A DNA stretch of 64,000 bases from Flaveria trinervia. Lineage: Eukaryota; Streptophyta; Magnoliopsida; Asterales; Asteraceae. Where the stretch lies: positions 8,571,103 to 8,635,102 of the forward strand of contig CM046456.1 of assembly GCA_025506515.1 (NCBI GenBank), read 5' to 3'. How positions within the stretch are numbered: the stretch's first letter is position 1; every line of letters starts with the position of its first letter. The notes under the pieces are model-generated. The model had not been told where the DNA came from and ran no database searches. It was given only the letters and a program-made list of their open reading frames with translations. Shown here in pieces: positions 56,657-64,000 of this stretch. The position numbers and the translations under genes were made by a program.

Positions 56657-58893
56657 CAACCCGCGAAATAATATATAACGATGAAGGTAAACATTATATT
56701 CAATTTACATGACTAGTTCTAAGTTTCACAATGTACCAAATTATCAAACACTTTTCAAACATGGATAACGAATCAAACCATATGAACATTAAGCCCATCT
56801 ATCAATTCATTTCGTTGTAATCAATTTGGCTGGTATCAACTGTTTATAATAATTTTATTGATCATCTCTTCACACTAACTTCCCTACAACCCTCCTTTTC
56901 TGTTGGGACAAAATCCTCTTACAATTTCTACTATGCCTACCGGGGCTCCCAAATCCATGCATTTCTTTCAAACACATGCATTTATTAACACTTAAACACT
57001 ACTAAACCCCTCTTGTCTAATCCTTCATTTCAACCATCATAACATTTGGTTTCATCAAAACACTCTCCAAAATCAAACACAAACTCTCCATTGTGCTACT
57101 TGCTAGGGTTTTGATTATTTTCTTCATGAGTCACAATTTTTCAATTGTTTTTGAATGTGTTTGGCTTTGCTTGCCATGCGTTGTTTGGTTTCCTAGGGTA
57201 GGTACAAAAGGTGAAGATGATTCTTGTTTGGTTTTACTTGGTGAGGTTTATGAATTGTATTACATGAATTATTTGCAAACAATATCAATTAACCAAACAT
57301 GATAAAATATTAAAACTTACATGTTAATATGTCAGATTAACGGGTCAGCCGCAATTTAACAACACCATTACCATTTTAATAATTAAAACGATAACGATCA
57401 ACATGTATTGACTAAAAAATATAGTTTTTCAGTATTTATCACATGCGTCCTAAAATTTTAAATAATAAGTTTCTTTCATTAATTTTCTTTTAATAGAGAA
57501 AGAAACAAATGAGGTAGGGCAGGGGTTGCACAAAACACGAATGAGACTGGACAGAGGAGTAAGATTTATTTGGCATGCTTTTGAATTTCTGTGCACTCTA
57601 AACCTTAAAAAATATCATATGTATTATAAAATTGTTTTGATAACTTTTTTCTGCTTAAATCATAAAAAAAACAAAACTTTGAAAAACATATTGGCTAAAT
57701 TAATTTGGATTTGGTTTGCTTTGTCATTCATAGTTATCGATTAAGGTCGTCGACAACAGATTTGTAGTCTATAGGATATATGTTAACTATCAATGAATGT
57801 TTTTTTATTTATAAACTTATAAATTTCACATGTGTAGCAAAAACCAACCCAGAAAAAGATGGGATGCAATAATGACCAAAATGATCATGATCCATAACCT
57901 AATTATGTCTTTAACCTTTTTTAATCTTTTGAATTTTTACACAACCTCTGATCTTAAGAAATGATAATTATTTTTTACATGTGTCAATGAAATCCATTTC
58001 ATTACAATACATATAACTCTTATTTTTTATTATACATAATGCTTTTGGGAGCAAAAATTCAATTCAAATCAACGACAAACACATGTTCAGCGGATAGAAA
58101 TTAAATATAAAAACATATCACATTATTCGTTATAATTTTAATATGCATTGCTCCTGCCTTAACTACAGAACAATTCATAATATTATTGAATATATATTTT
58201 ATTAGCATGACGATTGTAAGGTGTCGCCTGAAAGCTACTATCATGCGTATCAAACAAACTGATTAGTTGTTTGTGATTATTTTATATTACAACTCTGAGT
58301 TGTAAGCACCACAAATAAAGAGACACCCCCTACCCTACCCCCACCCCCACCCCCACCCCCACCTCCTAATATGCTTTATTTCTTCTTCTTGTTGAAACAC
58401 AATCAATACAAACTCTTTAAGTTGAAACCTTCTTCTCTCACTACTAACTTACATCAATCTTTGCCACTTCCAAAAAGGTTAGAAACCCTTATTATTCTTC
58501 TTGTTCTTCCTCAGTTCTGCAAATTATTTTCCACAAAAGTTCAAATCTTGATTTATATAATTACATGTTAGTTATCTTATGATTGATGTTCTTCCCTCCA
58601 CCATCGTTTTCCCAATAGGGTTTTCCATATAACCCTCCATTGCATCTTATTTATATACTTTTTTAAATCGTATAAGCGATATTACAACTATAAAGTTCCA
58701 CTTTTTTGTTTTTTATCATCTTTCATTTGATTCAAGAAATGAATCTTTATGCATCATAAGCTTAAATTCTCAATTTTTTGTGTATATATTTATATGCTCG
58801 TCTACAAATGCAGCTCTTAGCAGCTTGGAATCTTAGCAACACAAGGTTCAAATTCGTGTTTTTGAATCGAGGATTGCGCTTAGAAGATCACAC
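56657..58893 (+). other. Intergenic DNA and presumed upstream region of the host gene
   Basis: No convincing gene. A frame at 57093-57302 starts in hydrophobic sequence but has no motif and no supporting splice sites. From about 58320 on, sequence becomes C-rich then CT-rich. A possible leader intron runs from GT near 58477 to AG at 58812 (ACAAATGCAG), placing the ATG of the gene at 58894 in the next exon. The promoter boundary cannot be fixed. Confidence 0.5.
58324..58366. repeat. (CCCCCA)n C-rich tract
   Basis: Consecutive ACCCCC units; the minus strand has at least five runs of four or five G, a classical potential G-quadruplex. It lies about 530 bp before the host gene ATG, likely close to the transcript start. 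Confidence 0.9.
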
Positions 58894-59511
58894 ATGGATA
58901 AACTTGTTCAACCATTTGATAAAGAATGCATGAAAATGGCTATGTTAAAGCATGAAGAAACCTTCAAAGAGCAGGTATGTATACATACATATGTGAGTGA
59001 AAATTTAAGACATAGATTATGTTGTTAAAAGATTACCAAAAATGGGTAATGACTAGTTTGCTATTTTATTAAGGTATATGAACTTCATAGATTGTACCAA
59101 ATCCAGAAGATGCTAATGAAGAACATACAAAGCAGCAGACACAATTATAAAGAAAACATAAGCTTCAATAATCATCAACAACAGCCTGCAGCAACTAAAG
59201 GTTATGATCACCTTATAGAAACATTAGATGATCATCAAGATATCATTGAAGACGAGAGTGAAATCGAGCTCACGTTGGCTCCAACAAGTTTTAACCGGAA
59301 GAGGAGCATGAGTAATAAGTCTGAATCATCAAATTCGGTATCACGATGTTCATCGTCTTCAACATCGAATAATATGCAGAAAGTAGAGAGAATTAACATA
59401 GAGAATTCCAGCTTTTCGAGTGGCAACAGATCAAGAAACAATAGTTCTTCGGATAGATCACTCAAACAGCCTCCATGGATGTATCAAGCTTTAAGTTTGA
59501 ACATGACTTGA
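58894..59511 (+). CDS. Conserved plant protein of unknown function (two exons, 172 aa)
   Basis: Exon 1 is 58894-58974 (27 codons, MDKLVQPFDKECMKM...). The GT-AG intron is 58975-59073 (99 bp, phase 0). Exon 2 is 59074-59511, stop TGA at 59509-59511. The junction joins HEETFKEQ to VYELHRLYQIQKMLM, giving the amphipathic EETF-QV-ELHRLY-IQ signature I recall from plant DUF863-like proteins and short relatives. The middle is acidic (EDESEIELTLAP, an LxLxP-like patch that could recruit a co-repressor), followed by a Ser/Asn-rich region and a conserved-looking end QPPWMYQALSLNMT. No signal peptide, membrane segment or enzyme motif. The clean splice sites and intact frame contrast with everything else in the window and support a functional gene, probably nuclear. 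The molecular role is unknown. Confidence 0.8.
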
Positions 59512-62500
59512 TATAACAAGAATAAAAGCAAAGTTGAATTCAAGAAAATGATCTTTAAATTAGGGTTTTACTTTTCAACTTATGAACTGATTGTTTGTAT
59601 GAAATTCAAGCTTTCTTTCTTTTTCATCTTGTGTTAGTATAACTTGTACACTTGGTGCATTAAAGCTTGTACATTGACCAATTTGGCATTTTGCAATGAT
59701 GGATGTCTAACCCAAGTTCATATCTTTAGGAAAAAGTGGCTTTTTAGTAGCTGAGTCCCTCTTTATGATGTATGGTGATAAAGTCCCATGGCATGCGTTA
59801 TCCCTAACAGATATTTTTTTTATGTCTTTATGTATCGAGTTGTGCGTGCTAAACGTACATCTTTTTATTTTTACTTGTTATACTCACATCTTATATAGCT
59901 TGCTAAATCGGTATTATTTTTTTTCATACTAAAAACAAAACATATCGTTGTTCGATATGATATTTTCATTGATATACCGGAAGTTTGAAAGTGAGTACAT
60001 TTAACCAATTTCTTTTATTTTGCTTGTATTATTGCTTAAGTAATTGATGATGCACGGCCATGGTGAGTGGACCCTACTCTGAACCACATCTCAAGATAGA
60101 ACACAAGTACATACAAGATGTCACCAGTGTGGATAAGTGGAATCAATACGTTAAATGTACAAAGGGATAGATTTTTTTGTTAAGTTAGTGCATAAGTTAG
60201 TTATAAATTGGTTTGTGTACACATTACTCTTGTGAAGTTGTTTGCGTACCCGTCTTTGTTTTCTTCGCGTCTAGGATATTTTTCTCTCTTTACTTACCGA
60301 TTTACATGTGTAACATTACTAATTTCACGGTGATGGTAATAAGATTTGCTTATTTATATATAGGATTTGATGCTAGACAACATTTTTAAGAATTATAACT
60401 AGTCAAAAGATTTACTAGTTAAAAGAATGATATATGGTATATATTTTCTTTTGTTGTATTTAATATATATATGTGACAATCAAATGATACTGATTTATTT
60501 AACATTTTCAAAGAGTGATACTAACCAACAGCATGGTATCCCAATAAGATTTGTTCATTCATGTGCAAGCATTTGATAATCATCCTCTAGATTAAAAATC
60601 TGTGAAGAGTGACATATGCATTGGTAAGCGTTTTAGTCGCTCTAGTAGAGTATTAAGCTCAAATCTATATTTCACTCTCTCAGGTTTAAATCTATTTTCT
60701 ACTGTTTGTCTATCTTTAAGCCTCTTGATGACTATCTAGCTAGTGTACAAGGTGCTTTTAACTTATTCCCACTAGTTAGCATAGTATTAATAGGCATTAG
60801 AACTTGTCTTTAAACCGAGCAACTTCATATTCTTCTAACATTCGTATTCTTTAATACAAATAAACTTTCAAACCACAATCTTCTCAACTTCAAATACTTC
60901 CACAACTTGCACCATCAATTTCTTCATCTTCGATCAAACCCTTAACTATTTCATATACATTATTGTCTTCACTTTGAGATTCGTGAGTAGTTTATCGGTA
61001 ATGGTAAAAGTCGTTTAATTTAAAGAGGTTTTCTTGAAATTTAAAAGGCTATTTTCTGGGGGGGAAAATTATTGTCTATCAATTATACATCTTATACTCT
61101 TGTATCATGTGTATAAGTTAAACTGCTAGATAATTTGAGGTAAAATTTCTAGATATCCATAAGGGCAAAATGGTCAAACAACTAATGATTTCATGTTTAG
61201 GAAGACATCATCTTCCATGTGTTTCCAGGGAGAGATAGAAAATAAAGCTTGAAGTCAATTATTATTTTTCTTTTTTTAAAATGATGGAGACATGTTGGAG
61301 AGTTTCTTATTAGATTGCTTTTGAATTAAGTGACCTAAAATTGGAAAGCAAGGGGAGAAGAATCATATCCAAAGACAAAAAAAAGATGGCATCTTTCAAG
61401 TACATATTCATTGGTTGATTGAGTTTTTTAAAATATAGTATTCAGAATACCTTACATATTTAATAAATATAATTTAATATACATCTTCTATAATTAATCG
61501 ACTCGTTCTAAATTATATAAATTCCAATACTTATCATGGGACAAGGGTTATCATATATACTGATTAATATAATTAATACTAGGGGTGCAATTATTTCAAA
61601 ATAACTATATATTATTGTATATTTTAAAAGTGAATCTCAAATGTTCATTGAAATATACATGTGTGATACAATAACTGGTACAAAGTTAAAATAAATTATC
61701 GAAGCTCTTAGCATATCATCAGTTAAGAAAAGATCATCGTCTTAATTACCATCTTTATATTTAAGTTGGATACACATAATAATTAATTTAACTTTCTAAA
61801 AGAAACGTTTTGTTTTAAAAAACACAATATAACCAAAAAAAAATCAATATTTATATTGTTGTTAATAAAATATATTAATTAGCATGTACACGATACAATC
61901 TATAAATATAATTTTAAAAGTAAGCATACCTAATATTCTTGAAATATTATCAACCAAATTGGTGATTATTTATTATTTATTATACCCTCTTCTCCAACAT
62001 TGCGGAGAGTTGCCTTCATATTTTGTCTGCCACTATATCGCCATTAGATTCCCCTTACATATCATACGAGTGATACACCCTGTTTAATCTCTATATATTA
62101 TTTTCTCCTATGAAACCAAATTTTGTTGCGAATATTCGTTACTATTATAAGAACACATAGTGGTACAAAAATCGACAAATAAATGATTGTGAAAACACAT
62201 CTTGATGCCATATTTAGATTTGATGTTTGGTGTCATAATCCTTGTTTAAAATATTTATTACGAAGTTCAAATTTTGGAATTAGAGGGCCGCTTATGTGAT
62301 GCGTGGGGGAACATAACATTTATATAAAATAGTTATACTAACATTATATTCAAGTTAATTAAAAAGAATAAAATGTTTGTTTTTTGTAGTATAATTTTTT
62401 AATAATATTATAATCATTTCAAAATCATAAAGAAAAGTTGATTTTAAAGTTGTAATCATATAATGTATAGATTATTTTAGGTACCACTCTATATGTTATT

Positions 62501-64000
62501 AGGTAATAACATATGTGTAAATACCATATATGTATCAAAACTATGAAGATTTTTATAATTAATCGTCCATTAGATTGAGTAGAAGCTTCAGCTCAAGCTC
62601 CGAAAAAGTAATTTTTTCCATGATAGCTATAGGGAGCAATATTCTTCTTTTGTAACTTGTTTAGTAAAAGACTTGTATTTTCGTTTGATAGAATACACAT
62701 TTCGAATATCTCTCTTCTAAAAGCATATGACACTTCCCCTGAGGTGCACACCATTGAAAAGGTTAAAGGTCATCTTTGTCATATAAGCTATAGTAATTTA
62801 GGTTGATCCTCATCTTGTACTTGTGAACAACAACTTAGGCCACATAAGATATGTTATTCCAGAAGATTAAAGCACAATCATGAGTCTCTTGAATACAAGA
62901 GACAAGTTTTACTCGTAAAGAAAGACGTGAGTGTCGATCAAGAAAATGCTCTAACAATACATGTTCACAACAAATTGAGTTGCTAGTATAGTATATAATT
63001 AGATTTTATAGCGTGAGACCAGTTCTCTCTAGTGTATTTGATCACAACTATATAAGAAAGAGTACAATATCAGATCTTCTATATCATCGAAAAAACCTAA
63101 CGCCTATATCCTACCAACCTTAATTAGTTTGCACGTTTACAAAATACGTAACAATAAACTTTTTATACATATTATGTTTTATGAGTTTATAAAAGAGATA
63201 AAAATTCATCTTTTATCACACACTCTAAAATTTGGTTTTATATTATCCGGTAAAACGTGTATACATATTATATGTCTTTATACTAGACTTATCTATTAGT
63301 CTTCCATCATTATTTTTTTAAGTAACATATATAACTTTTTTTACATCAAACCCTCTTAAGTTTAGTGATATCTACATTTAATACTCTGTTTATCTATTTG
63401 TTTTTTTACACACTCGTAATTTTTTCATTTTCCTCCTACAAAATTTTAAAATTTAATGTATAATTTTTTTATCCCTCCAACTTTTAATATACTTTTTTTT
63501 ATCTAATTCAAATACATACTTATTTTAATTAGCATTTATATTTTTAAGTGTTTTGTTTTTTTTCTATCGCGACGCGATTATTCTTATTAACGTTACGACG
63601 TTAATACTTTACTGTATTCTTTTTTATATTAAGTTTCAAAAATTATCAATTTTCTCGTCGCAACACACGAGTTTGTGCCGGTTTCATTTGTGTATATAAA
63701 GTTTCGCAAGTTTCAGTTTTCTTACCTTCAATGCATGGTTTATGGCAACGTTTCAATGCTACTTTTTTTTCACGTTCCTTGTGCCCCCATCATAATGTGA
63801 GGTTCTTGAATCTTGATACTAGTTATTATTATAAATTTAGGTTATATATTCTTTGGCTTGCAACAACTTTAACTTTATAGATTAAACACCTTGTAAGATC
63901 TCCAACTTTTTAATTTAAAAATGAAACTGAGTGATGATTAAGTTGTTAGATGGGCATGCGCTACTGCTAGTTTGTCGCTCATGTTTTCTTTATCATATAA
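59512..64000. other. AT-rich intergenic DNA downstream of the host gene
   Basis: The start includes the 3' UTR of the host gene (AATAAA at 59521-59526 is close to the stop; later signals are possible). Beyond about 59750 I see no supportable gene, RNA or mobile element. The longest open frame (61884-62087) is AT-rich and has no recognisable motif. Confidence 0.65.

Noticed and set aside
57093..57302. Short hydrophobic open frame as a gene
   Set aside because: Follows a pyrimidine-rich stretch and opens by chance; no motif, splice support or homologue recognised.
59512..64000. tRNA, rRNA or small RNA genes in the right flank
   Set aside because: No cloverleaf, box A/B pattern or known RNA sequence was recognised in this AT-rich DNA.

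Overview
The window looks like a nuclear chromosome segment from a flowering plant. It is AT-rich, full of nested LTR retrotransposons of plant-specific clades, and holds one intron-containing plant gene. The extra open reading frame (aORF) that follows pol in its Ty1/copia elements resembles, from memory, 'putative transposon proteins' that are abundant in daisy-family (Asteraceae) genomes. The family assignment is therefore an inference and the species is not called.

Layout. 1-2789 and 4451-5687 are AT-rich intergenic DNA around a 1.65-kb deleted CRM-clade (centromeric-type) Ty3/gypsy element (2795-4445, target duplication AAATG). From 5691 to 55377 there is a single CACTA (En/Spm-type) DNA transposon with terminal inverted repeats, a flanking ACA duplication and subterminal palindromes. 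Only about 4.2 kb of it is CACTA sequence. The rest is a nested stack: copia element A (6818-19260, minus, duplication CTTTA); a Tekay-like Ty3/gypsy element D (20787-53859, plus, duplication ATTTT) sitting inside a coding exon of the CACTA gene; copia element B (22725-36887, plus) inside the RNase H region of D; and copia element C (about 39949-53239, minus, 3' LTR lost) inside the 3' LTR of D. A solo LTR related to A lies at 55810-56651 (duplication AAGGA). The only convincing host gene is a two-exon conserved plant protein gene at 58894-59511. 59512-64000 shows no gene.

How it works together. A, B and C are SIRE/Maximus-like copia elements with the order LTR, PBS, gag, pol, spacer, aORF, PPT, LTR. 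All are decayed by stops, frameshifts and lost catalytic residues. In each, short near-palindromic motifs are arrayed in the LTR U3 and again in the spacer just before a second TATA-like box that precedes the aORF. This suggests that the LTR promoter and an internal aORF promoter share one regulator. In B and C the motif is CAGTCG-NN-CGACTG-like. In A it is CTTCGGAAG-like. The B/C motif is also arrayed in the LTR of the unrelated gypsy element D. This cross-superfamily motif sharing and the apparent two-promoter design are the most interesting signals in the window.
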